Part shown: piece after piece, positions 1 through 6,613 of the stretch
Layout of the letters: each line of letters begins with the position of its first letter
Position numbering within the stretch: the stretch's first letter is position 1
From: JBBDSU01 sp040904825
Lineage (GTDB): Bacteria > Actinomycetota > Nitriliruptoria > Nitriliruptorales > Nitriliruptoraceae
Reading direction: 5' to 3'
DNA: 9,187 nt
Assembly: GCA_040904825.1 (NCBI GenBank)
Contig: JBBDSU010000024.1
Span: 1-9,187, forward strand
Notes under the pieces: model-generated
Database searches by the model: none
What the model saw: the letters and a program-made list of their open reading frames with translations, nothing else
Told to the model about the DNA's origin: nothing
Position numbers and translations under genes: made by a program

Positions 1-408
1 GCCTTGTCGATGAGTGTGACGGCCAACAGCACTCGCTTCGTGCGTTCGGGGATGATCGACGTGCTCAACGACGACTACATCCGGACTGCGATGGCAAAAG
101 GTCGCACGCTCAAGTCTGCTGCCCTGATTCACGGGGTTCGCAATGCGGCGATCCCACTGGTGACCGTTGCCGCGTTGCAGTTGGGTTCGCTGATCGCGGG
201 TGCGGTCGTCATCGAGAATGTGTTTGTCCTTCCCGGACTCGGACGGATGCTGGTCACGGCGGTACAGGCACGCGAGGCCATCGTCGTGCAGTCGACGGTG
301 TTCGTGATCCTGCTGATCATTTTGACGATGAACTTCTTCATGGATATCGCCTACGGACTGCTCGACCCAAGGATCCGCGACAAGCAAAGGAGTGAGGTCC
401 GTGGCTGA
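1..408 (+). CDS. Oligopeptide/dipeptide ABC transporter permease, DppB/OppB-like (5' truncated)
   Basis: This is the C-terminal 135 residues of an inner-membrane permease of a peptide-type ABC importer; the reading frame is open at the window edge, so the start lies upstream. The cytoplasmic EAA loop that docks onto the ATPases is visible at about residues 26-53 (DYIRTAMAKG, then a stretch ending RNAAIPLVTV). Two membrane segments follow, at about 54-75 and 97-118, and the family's usual ending LLDPRIR is present. TTG at 4 and ATG at 10 are internal codons, because the conserved TRFVRSG stretch that follows sits mid-protein in full-length relatives. The 3' end overlaps the next gene by 8 nt, which indicates an operon. 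Dipeptide, oligopeptide, nickel and glutathione subfamilies cannot be separated from this fragment. Confidence 0.93.
   Translation, partial: ALSMSVTANSTRFVRSGMIDVLNDDYIRTAMAKGRTLKSAALIHGVRNAAIPLVTVAALQLGSLIAGAVVIENVFVLPGLGRMLVTAVQAREAIVVQSTVFVILLIILTMNFFMDIAYGLLDPRIRDKQRSEVRG
386..392 (+). promoter_or_regulatory. Ribosome binding site setting the DppC-like start at GTG 401
   Basis: AAAGGAG lies 8 nt before GTG 401. The alternative in-frame GTG at 392 overlaps this Shine-Dalgarno sequence, so it cannot use it. The downstream GTG is therefore the better start. Confidence 0.7.
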
Positions 409-1351
409 CGACACTCGAGCTGCCGAGCCATCATCGGACGAGCAGGACAACGATGCTGCCGAGCCTCTGTCGGCAGGCACGCTTCAGTCCCACGTCCCTG
501 CCAAGCGCAAGCTGACCATCGGCAACGCACCGTTGACGCTGGTCGTCGGATCGGTCCTTGTTGGCGCGGTCGTTGTCTTGGCGCTGGTGTCATTCGTCTG
601 GACCCCTTTCGATCCCGATCTCGTCAACGTCGAGGATCGCCTGCTTCCTCCGTTCACCGACGGTTATCTGTTCGGCACGGATCGTCTCGGACGCGACGTG
701 CTCACCCAGATCATGGCCGGCGCACGCAACTCGCTGTTCGTCAGTTTCGTGGCAACCGTCGGCTCGCTCATCCCGGGAGTCCTGCTGGGGTTGATGGCCG
801 CTGGCTCCGGAGAACGTTGGTATACGTTCTGGACCCGCGTCGCCGACATCGGCATTGCGCTGCCGGGCATCCTCATCGCCTTGGTCCTTGCTGTCATCAT
901 CGGCCCCGGCAACACCGCAGCGATCGTGGCGATCCTGACCTGGTTCACCCCCATTGTGATCCGCATCACCGTGGGCCCGGCCAAGCAGATCCTCGCGCGC
1001 GATTTCATCGAGGCGGCCTACGCCTACGGACGCACCCGCCGTTACATCCTGTTGCGCCACATCCTGCCGAACATCAGCCCTCTGCTGATCGTGCAGACCT
1101 CGGTGATGTTCGCCGCCGCGATTTTGATTGAGGCGTCGCTGGCCTTCCTCGGTGTTGGAGCGCAACGGCCAACACCTTCATGGGGCCGGCTGCTCAATGA
1201 GGCGCAACCGCTGCTGGACATCGCCCCCACGTTGATGGTCTTCCCAGGATTGGCGATTGTGATCGCTGTGCTCGGCTTCAACCTGCTGGGTGACGGGCTG
1301 CGGGCCACGCTGGATCCCCAACAGGCCAGCAAGGCAGGGGGGACGTTCTGA
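401..1351 (+). CDS. Oligopeptide/dipeptide ABC transporter permease, DppC/OppC-like
   Basis: Second inner-membrane permease of the importer, 316 residues from GTG 401, a normal length for the family. The first 40 or so residues are hydrophilic and acidic. A membrane segment at about 44-66 is followed by the hallmark FGTDRLGRDVLTQIMAGARN at 91-110, as in the OppC_N/BPD_transp_1 layout. Further hydrophobic segments lie near 112-133, 147-168, 170-188, 228-250 and 268-292. The ATPase-docking EAA loop is at about 199-224 (EAAYAYG at 204-210, then ILPNI). It overlaps the upstream permease by 8 nt and the downstream ATPase by 1 nt (TGATG), so translation is probably coupled. Starting at GTG 392 would add only three residues. 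Family assignment is firm; the substrate is not determined. Confidence 0.95.
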   Translation: MADDTRAAEPSSDEQDNDAAEPLSAGTLQSHVPAKRKLTIGNAPLTLVVGSVLVGAVVVLALVSFVWTPFDPDLVNVEDRLLPPFTDGYLFGTDRLGRDVLTQIMAGARNSLFVSFVATVGSLIPGVLLGLMAAGSGERWYTFWTRVADIGIALPGILIALVLAVIIGPGNTAAIVAILTWFTPIVIRITVGPAKQILARDFIEAAYAYGRTRRYILLRHILPNISPLLIVQTSVMFAAAILIEASLAFLGVGAQRPTPSWGRLLNEAQPLLDIAPTLMVFPGLAIVIAVLGFNLLGDGLRATLDPQQASKAGGTF

Positions 1352-2364
1352 TGCTGGAGATTCGTGACCTTTCTGTCAGGATCGGCCCCTACGAAATCGT
1401 GTCGATCGAGGAGCTTGACCTCGCTCCTGGCGAGCGGCTCGGGATCGTTGGCGAGTCCGGTTCGGGCAAGACGATGACGGCAATGAGCATCGTGGGACTG
1501 CAACCGCGCGATGCGATAGTCACCGGCTCGATCAAGTTCAACGGCAAGGAGTTGGTCGGACTGTCTGACCAGCGGCTGGCCGCTATCCGCGGCGCCGACA
1601 TCGGTGTGGTCTTCCAGGATCCACTCAGAGCGCTGAACCCGACAATGCGAGTGGGCCGGCAGGTGGCCGAAGCGTTGCGGCTGCATCTCGACATGTCGCG
1701 TTCCGAGCGCAAAGCTCGCGTGCTTGAGCTGTTGGAGCAGGTGCAACTGCCTGACGCGAAATCGTTTGTACGGCGCTATCCGCACCAGTTGTCCGGCGGG
1801 CAGCAGCAGCGGGTGATGATCGCAATGGCGATTGCCTGCGGACCGCAACTGTTGATTGCCGATGAGCCGACGACCGCGCTTGATGTGACGGTGCAGAAGG
1901 GCATCCTTGAGCTGCTCGTCAGCCTCAGCCGTGATAACGACATGGGAGTGTTGTTCGTCAGTCACAACCTCGGGGTGATCAAGGCTGTCAGCGAAGTGGT
2001 CGGTGTGATCTACGGCGGTCATCTGGTTGAGAGCGGACCGACCGGCACGGTGATTGAGCGTTCCCACCACCGCTATACCGACGCGTTGATCGCGGCCAAT
2101 CCTGGCCATTCGCTGGGCGATGACGGCATCGAGGCCCGCATTGGACAGCGGTTGGACATCATCAAAGGTGCGGTTCCGCCGCTGGGAGGATTCCCGTCCG
2201 GATGCAAGTTCCGCGGACGCTGCGAATTCGAGATCGACAAGTGTGCCGAAGATCCGCCCATCACCCGCGGGGACGATGATCATCGGTTCAAATGCTGGAA
2301 CCCGGCAGAGGCCGGCTCGTCTCATGCAGTGACCGACCAAGGAGTGACCGATGGCGCTCGTTGA
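1351..2364 (+). CDS. Peptide ABC transporter ATP-binding protein, DppD/OppD-like, with oligo_HPY C-terminus
   Basis: Cytoplasmic ATPase subunit of the importer, 337 residues. All nucleotide-binding motifs are intact: Walker A GESGSGKT at 34-41, Q-loop Q89 in VVFQDP, signature LSGGQ at 147-151, Walker B LLIADE at 167-172, D-loop ALD at 176-178 and H-loop H205. The C-terminal oligo_HPY extension carries four cysteines (C285, C291, C298, C315; spacing CX5CX6CX16C). This matches the cysteine cluster described in DppD-type subunits, where an iron-sulphur cluster has been reported. The ATG is preceded by a purine-rich AGGGGGGA and overlaps the previous stop by one base. Its 3' end overlaps the partner ATPase by 14 nt. 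The two ATPases would form a heterodimer under the two permeases. Confidence 0.96.
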   Translation: MLEIRDLSVRIGPYEIVSIEELDLAPGERLGIVGESGSGKTMTAMSIVGLQPRDAIVTGSIKFNGKELVGLSDQRLAAIRGADIGVVFQDPLRALNPTMRVGRQVAEALRLHLDMSRSERKARVLELLEQVQLPDAKSFVRRYPHQLSGGQQQRVMIAMAIACGPQLLIADEPTTALDVTVQKGILELLVSLSRDNDMGVLFVSHNLGVIKAVSEVVGVIYGGHLVESGPTGTVIERSHHRYTDALIAANPGHSLGDDGIEARIGQRLDIIKGAVPPLGGFPSGCKFRGRCEFEIDKCAEDPPITRGDDDHRFKCWNPAEAGSSHAVTDQGVTDGAR

Positions 2365-3145
2365 GACCAGCGGTCTGCACTTTCGCTATGGCCGCCATGC
2401 CACCGCGGACCGGGCGCACATTCCTTGGATTCTCGAGGACATCAACCTGACCATCGAAAAGTCGTCGACGCTCGGGATCGTGGGAGAGTCAGGTTCCGGC
2501 AAGTCGACACTGGTGCGCCTGTTGTGTGGCCTCCTGCGGGTTGGCACCGGATCGATCGAGTTTGATGGCCGCGATCTGGATGACTGGCGTGCCAAGGACG
2601 CTGCTGGCTTCCGTCGCCAAAACCAGATCATCTTCCAGAGTCCCGCCAGCTCACTCGACCCGCGGATGCGGGTCGGCCGAGCGTTGAGCGAGCCGGTGCG
2701 GGCCATCGAGAAGCGTGCACCGTCGGACGACGAGATTGTCGGGTGGCTCAAGCAGGTCGGTCTTGGCGGCGAGGTCCTGCCGCGATTCCCGCACCAGTTG
2801 TCGGGCGGGCAGCTCCAGCGGATCGGGATCGCCCGAGCACTGTCGCTCGATCCGTCGGTGCTGTACGCCGACGAGCCCACCAGCTCCCTGGATGTCTCGG
2901 TGCAGGCCCAAGTTCTCAATTTGCTTATGGACCTTCAGGACCGCCTCGGTCTCACCTTGGTCATGGTTTCCCACGATCTTGCGGTCATCAGCCGGATGTG
3001 CGAAGAAATCGTGGTGCTCAAGGATGGCCGGGTCGTCGAAGCCGGCAGGACGGCTGATGTGATGCGCAACCCGTCCGAGGCCTACACGGCTGAGCTGGTC
3101 GGTGCCGCCAAAGCTGTCAGCCTCGCCGAGGGCGTCAAGCTCTGA
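2351..3145 (+). CDS. Peptide ABC transporter ATP-binding protein, DppF/OppF-like, short form
   Basis: Second ATPase of the importer, 264 residues. Motifs in order: Walker A GESGSGKS at 45-52, Q-loop Q96, signature LSGGQ at 150-154, Walker B ending in D174-E175, and H-loop H208. The typical phrase RFPHQLSGGQLQRIGIARAL is present. Unlike its partner it stops soon after the ATPase core and lacks the cysteine-rich oligo_HPY tail, so it is shorter than OppF proteins of roughly 320 residues; compact DppF-like forms are known in similar operons. The start at ATG 2351 is set by AAGGAG at 2339-2344, six bases upstream, and lies inside the end of the previous gene. It is the last transporter gene; a short 50-bp gap separates it from the dehydrogenase that follows. 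Confidence 0.95.
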   Translation: MALVETSGLHFRYGRHATADRAHIPWILEDINLTIEKSSTLGIVGESGSGKSTLVRLLCGLLRVGTGSIEFDGRDLDDWRAKDAAGFRRQNQIIFQSPASSLDPRMRVGRALSEPVRAIEKRAPSDDEIVGWLKQVGLGGEVLPRFPHQLSGGQLQRIGIARALSLDPSVLYADEPTSSLDVSVQAQVLNLLMDLQDRLGLTLVMVSHDLAVISRMCEEIVVLKDGRVVEAGRTADVMRNPSEAYTAELVGAAKAVSLAEGVKL

Positions 3146-3195
3146 CACGCTGCAAGTCACCAACCGTAACGACCGATTGCACAGGGAGAAGTCAC

Positions 3196-3966
3196 ATGGG
3201 ACAGCTCGACGGCAAGGTTGCCATCATTACCGGAGCGTCCAGGGGGATCGGTGCAGCTGCGGCTCGCCGCTATGGCGCTGAGGGAGCTTCTGTGGCGGTC
3301 AACCACTATCCCAGCGATGACATGACCGAACTTGCCGAGCAAGTGGTCGGTGAGATCAATGATGCTGGTGGAGCCGCGATTGCCGTGGCCGCCGACGTCA
3401 GTGAGCCTGACCAGGTCGATCGCATGGTGGCAACGACTCGTGAAGCGTTTGGCGACCCTGACATCATGGTCACCAACGCGGCGGCGTTTCGGCGTGGGCC
3501 GTGGACCGAGATCACACCCGAACAGTGGGACAAGGTCTTTGCGGTCAACATGCGAGGCACCTACCTGTGCGCCCGGGCCGTCCACGAGGGCATGGTGCGC
3601 AAAGGAGGTGGCGCGATCATCACCGTCTCGAGCGTCATGGCGCACCTGGGCCTGCCCAACATGCTGGAGTACGTCTCGACCAAGGGCTCGATCATCGCGT
3701 TCACCCGCGCACTGGCTCACGAAGTCGGCAAGGACTACATCCGCGTCAACTCGGTGATGCCGGGCGCGATCCGCACTGAGCACGAGATCGAGATGGGCAG
3801 CACCGACCTTGCTGCCAGTGAAGCCCGCGCGGCGGAACGTCAGTGCCTGCCACGGCGAGGATTTGCTGAGGACCTCGCCGGAACGTTCGTCTTCCTCGCC
3901 TCAGAGGACAGCGCGTTCATCACCGGCCAGACCATCTGCGTTGACGGTGGCTGGGCCCACCGCTGA
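3196..3966 (+). CDS. Short-chain dehydrogenase/reductase (SDR), classical FabG-like
   Basis: Soluble NAD(P)-dependent oxidoreductase of 256 residues, the normal classical-SDR length. Cofactor motif TGASRGIG is at 12-19. R16 within it, and the absence of an acidic residue after strand 2 (VAVNHYPS), lean towards NADP(H). D68 is the adenine-contacting Asp. The usual NNAG is TNAA at 93-96, a mild deviation. The catalytic tetrad is complete: N118, S146, Y159, K163. The PG motif is at 189-190 and the C-terminal substrate loop ends in DGGWAHR. ATG 3196 is preceded by AGGGAGAAG. It follows the ABC ATPase by 50 bp on the same strand with no terminator seen, so it may be co-transcribed. It would act on a hydroxyl or keto group of an imported compound or its product; the substrate is not predictable. 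Confidence 0.93.
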   Translation: MGQLDGKVAIITGASRGIGAAAARRYGAEGASVAVNHYPSDDMTELAEQVVGEINDAGGAAIAVAADVSEPDQVDRMVATTREAFGDPDIMVTNAAAFRRGPWTEITPEQWDKVFAVNMRGTYLCARAVHEGMVRKGGGAIITVSSVMAHLGLPNMLEYVSTKGSIIAFTRALAHEVGKDYIRVNSVMPGAIRTEHEIEMGSTDLAASEARAAERQCLPRRGFAEDLAGTFVFLASEDSAFITGQTICVDGGWAHR

Positions 3967-4009
3967 GAACCCTGCCTGCGCCTGAGTCGAGAGGCCGTGA
4001 TGACCGACT

Positions 4010-4025
4010 GGGCTAGGGTGAGCCC
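4010..4025 (+). promoter_or_regulatory. Possible -10-like element overlapping a short inverted repeat upstream of the second SDR
   Basis: In the 83-bp gap between the two SDR genes, GGGCT (4010-4014) and AGCCC (4021-4025) form a 5-bp stem with a 6-base loop. The embedded TAGGGT (4014-4019) resembles a -10 hexamer of the TANNNT type, about 30 bp before the next start codon. No convincing -35 box lies at the proper distance. It could be a promoter for the second SDR or chance. Confidence 0.22.
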
Positions 4026-4049
4026 AAACTGTCGTCGAAGAGGTGGTCT

Positions 4050-4814
4050 ATGACGGAAGTCCTCACAGCACTGGTCACGGGCGGAGGATCGGGTATCGGC
4101 AGGGTGACTGTCGGACGGCTGCTCGATGCTGGCTATGAAGTCGCCACGATCGACATGGATCCCGATGGGCTCGAGGCAACGGCGCAGATCGCTGCCGATG
4201 CTGGTCACGGTGATCGGCTGCACACGGTCGTAGGAAACCTTGCCAGTATTGAGACGATCGACGAAGCTGTGACCCAGGTGATGGAAGCAATTGGGCCACC
4301 CGACTTGCTGGTCAACAACGCGGGCATCGGAGTCGCCGGAACAGCGATTGAAACCTCGACGGAGGATTGGGACCGGACGATCGCGGTGAATCTGTCCGCG
4401 GTGTTTCACCTGTGTCGCATCTTTGTTCCCCGGATGATCGAGCGTGGAGGCGGGGTGATCGTCAACGTGTCATCGGTCGCCGGGGTGGTGGGTGTACGCA
4501 ACCGAGCTGCCTACTGCGCGTCGAAAGCCGGTGTGATCGGGCTCACCCGGGCGCTCGCGGCGGATCACGCCGCAGATGGGCTGCGTGTCAATGCCATCTG
4601 CCCTGGCACGGTCGCAACCGAGTGGATCGATCGGATTCTGTCGGGAGTCGACGACCCCGAAGGCACCCGGGCGCAGATGGCAGCCCGTCAGCTTGATGGA
4701 AAGATGGGCACTCCCGAGGAAGTTGCCGCGGGCATCATGTTTCTTGCGAGTCCCGAGGCGCGCTTCGTCAACGGAAGCGCGTTCGTGATGGACGGCGGCA
4801 TGTCGGCGGTGTGA
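4050..4814 (+). CDS. Short-chain dehydrogenase/reductase (SDR), classical, probably NAD-dependent
   Basis: Second SDR, 254 residues. Motifs: TGGGSGIG at 10-17; acidic D35 at the end of strand 2 (ATIDMD), which normally selects NAD(H); NNAG at 89-92; catalytic N114, S142, Y155 and K159; PG at 175-176; C-terminal DGGMSAV. The Asp that usually follows strand 3 is N63 (GNLAS), a known site of variation that may change adenine binding. It is not a recent copy of the preceding SDR: identity is limited to family motifs and cofactor preference probably differs. ATG 4050 has AGAGGTGG just upstream. It may belong to the same transcript as the transporter or have its own promoter in the 83-bp gap. A dehydrogenase acting on a hydroxylated intermediate is likely; the substrate is unknown. 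Confidence 0.93.
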   Translation: MTEVLTALVTGGGSGIGRVTVGRLLDAGYEVATIDMDPDGLEATAQIAADAGHGDRLHTVVGNLASIETIDEAVTQVMEAIGPPDLLVNNAGIGVAGTAIETSTEDWDRTIAVNLSAVFHLCRIFVPRMIERGGGVIVNVSSVAGVVGVRNRAAYCASKAGVIGLTRALAADHAADGLRVNAICPGTVATEWIDRILSGVDDPEGTRAQMAARQLDGKMGTPEEVAAGIMFLASPEARFVNGSAFVMDGGMSAV

Positions 4815-4998
4815 GCCCGGCGAAGTAGGTGCCGTTGCTTGTCGCGCCTGGCAAATCCAACGTCCATCGCCTATTGGCTGCTCGGTTCATCGACCGTCAT
4901 CCGGAATGGATTGAGGGAGCGGCCGGTCCCATCGGTCGAATCGCGGTGGTGAGCGGCGACCGTCTACGGTGCACGTGACCCGATCCAACGATGTATCT

Positions 4999-5004
4999 GG
5001 GAGA
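4999..5004 (+). promoter_or_regulatory. Ribosome binding site setting the M81 start at ATG 5012
   Basis: GGGAGA is 7 nt before ATG 5012. It lies inside the 7-codon extension that would result from starting at ATG 4991, and no purine-rich site precedes 4991. The protein from 5012 begins MRFAITGIMHESN, the usual M81 N-terminus. Confidence 0.7.
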
Positions 5005-5011
5005 CGCTGCC

Positions 5012-6487
5012 ATGCGGTTCGCCATCACCGGCATCATGCACGAGTCGAATTCATTCGCCCCTGAACCGACCGACCTCGCGGCGTTCAGCGTGATCGGCCC
5101 TGAGGAGATGGTGCGCCAGAACGCCGACGCCGCGTCGTCGATCACCGGCTACTTGCAGGCCTGTAGCGCTGCGGATGTTGAGGCTGTGCCGCTGTCGCAT
5201 GCTCGTGCCACACCGGCTGGCCCGGTGACGGCATCAACGTTTTCGACGTTGCTCGATCAGATGCTCGCTGATCTTGAGGCCAAGGGACCGTTCGATGGCG
5301 TGTTGCTGGCATTGCATGGAGCCCAGGTCGCAGAAGGCCAGGACGATGCCGATGGCGAGATCTTGCGGCGCGTGCGCGAACTCGTCGGACCCGGCGTGCC
5401 AATCGTTGCTTCGCTCGACATGCACGCCAATGTGAGCAAAGGAATGGTCGAGCATGCCACTGCGCTGGTGGTGTGGCGCACCAATCCTCACGTTGACCCC
5501 GCGCCCCGCGCACGGGAAGCTGCCGAGATCGCCATCGCCGTTGCTCGCGGCGAGGTCGAACCGGTATCGGCATTGCGTCAGATCCCGGTCGCACTCAACA
5601 TCCTCCAGCAGTACACCGACGCCGAGCCGATGGTTTCGCTGGTGGCCGAACTCGAAAAGGTCATTGAACAACCAGGCGTGTTGTCGGCAAGCCTTGCCGA
5701 GGGATACCCATGGGCGGACGTTGAGGCCATGGGGATGGCGGTGATCGTCATCACTGACGGCGATGAGGATCTGGCTAACCGCCTCGCGGACGAGTTGACC
5801 GCCAAAGTGTGGGCTCGGCGCGACGAGTTCGATGCTGACGGCGTACCCATTGACGAGGCGGTCACGCGAGCGATGCAGGCACCCCAGCGGCCAGTGCTGC
5901 TGCTCGATGTCGGCGACAACATCGGCGGCGGATCTCCAGGTGATTCGGTCGCGATCCTCAACGAAGTGCTCCGCCAGGGCGCAACCGATGTGGTCGCCTC
6001 GGTCTACGCCCCAGGCACTGTCGAAGCGTGCATTGCGGCAGGAGTTGGCGCGACGGTCGACCTTGAGGTCGGTGCGGCGACAGATCCGTCGATCGGGCCC
6101 CCGGCACGCCTGCATGGCGTGGTGCGTGTGATCGGTGACGGGACCTTTGAAGATCCCAACCCGACGCATGGTGGACGTCGCTACTACGACCTGGGTCCGA
6201 CCGTGGTTGTTGATCTTGGCAACAACGTGAAGGTGCTGTTGACGTCAACCGCGGCAAGCTCCCACAGCCCGGTTCAACTTACGAGTCTCGGCTTGGATCC
6301 AATGTCGTTCAAGGCGATCGTCGCCAAAGGGGTGAACTCGCCGCTTGCTGGCTACTCGCCGATCATCGCCGATCGGATGTTCGTCGACACGCCGGGGTGC
6401 ACCGCCGCGTCACTGTCCGGTTTGACCTACACCCGTCGTCGGCGGCCGATGCTGCCGTTCGAGCCGGAGGCGACGATCGAGGGTTGA
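5012..6487 (+). CDS. M81 family metallopeptidase (MlrC/microcystinase C-like)
   Basis: Predicted zinc amidohydrolase/peptidase of 491 residues, full length for the family (N-terminal M81/DUF1485 domain to about residue 290, then the MlrC C-terminal domain). Visible motifs: HESN at 10-13, LHGA at 101-104, LDMHAN at 135-140, RTNPH at 156-160 followed by D162, and DNIGGGSPGDS at 312-322. Candidate catalytic and metal residues are E11, H102, D136, H138 and H160. From memory, MlrC active-site residues are E56, H150, D184, H186 and H208; the His-Asp-His-His intervals (34, 2, 22) are identical here. MlrC cleaves linearised microcystin and its tetrapeptide product; other M81 members are mostly uncharacterised. 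No signal peptide is seen, so the enzyme is probably cytoplasmic, matching cleavage after uptake by the importer upstream. The 197-bp gap before it has no clear promoter. Confidence 0.93.
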   Translation: MRFAITGIMHESNSFAPEPTDLAAFSVIGPEEMVRQNADAASSITGYLQACSAADVEAVPLSHARATPAGPVTASTFSTLLDQMLADLEAKGPFDGVLLALHGAQVAEGQDDADGEILRRVRELVGPGVPIVASLDMHANVSKGMVEHATALVVWRTNPHVDPAPRAREAAEIAIAVARGEVEPVSALRQIPVALNILQQYTDAEPMVSLVAELEKVIEQPGVLSASLAEGYPWADVEAMGMAVIVITDGDEDLANRLADELTAKVWARRDEFDADGVPIDEAVTRAMQAPQRPVLLLDVGDNIGGGSPGDSVAILNEVLRQGATDVVASVYAPGTVEACIAAGVGATVDLEVGAATDPSIGPPARLHGVVRVIGDGTFEDPNPTHGGRRYYDLGPTVVVDLGNNVKVLLTSTAASSHSPVQLTSLGLDPMSFKAIVAKGVNSPLAGYSPIIADRMFVDTPGCTAASLSGLTYTRRRRPMLPFEPEATIEG

Positions 6488-6538
6488 CCGTTGGAGGGCT
6501 TCACTGGCGTCGGTCCTCGCTGAACGATTGATCACTCT

Positions 6539-6575
6539 GAGCGTGTTGCTGAGGCGGCGCACGCTCTCTGCCGCC
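6539..6575. terminator. Possible hairpin in the convergent intergenic region (alternative stems)
   Basis: Between the convergent M81 and MFS genes, GAGCGTG (6539-6545) can pair with CACGCTC (6560-6566). Alternatively GGCGGC (6553-6558) can pair with GCCGCC (6570-6575). The stems exclude each other and have loops of 11-14 bases. No T-run follows on either strand, so this is at best a weak bidirectional terminator. Its position between converging genes is the main support. Confidence 0.3.
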
Positions 6576-6613
6576 AGGTTGCGGATTCCTCGGTCTGCCA
6601 CGTCTCAAGCTCG

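Noticed and set aside
1042..2340. Long minus-strand open frame (432 codons) opposite the DppC/DppD-like genes
   Set aside because: It lies fully antisense to two well-supported ABC genes. Its composition (rich in His, Arg, Asp, Gln) is typical of antisense frames in GC-rich DNA and no domain is recognisable.
4815..4852. Inverted repeat GCCCGGCG / CGCCTGGC after the second SDR as a terminator
   Set aside because: The arms have a mismatch, the loop is 22 bases and there is no T-run; too weak to call.
4965..4970. TACGGT as a -10 box for the first M81 gene
   Set aside because: No -35 element at 16-18 bp spacing; a TANNNT match alone is too common.
5234..6169. Minus-strand open frame of 311 codons opposite the M81 gene
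   Set aside because: Antisense to a full-length M81 gene with intact motifs; no recognisable family or ribosome site.
6238..6249. Perfect palindrome GTTGACGTCAAC resembling the leader palindrome at 8770
   Set aside because: It sits inside the M81 coding sequence and shares only the TGACGTCA core; most likely coincidence.
5012..6487. Calling the locus a microcystin-degradation (mlr) cluster
   Set aside because: No MlrA or MlrB homologue is visible in the window; M81 homology and a nearby MFS gene are not enough to name that substrate.
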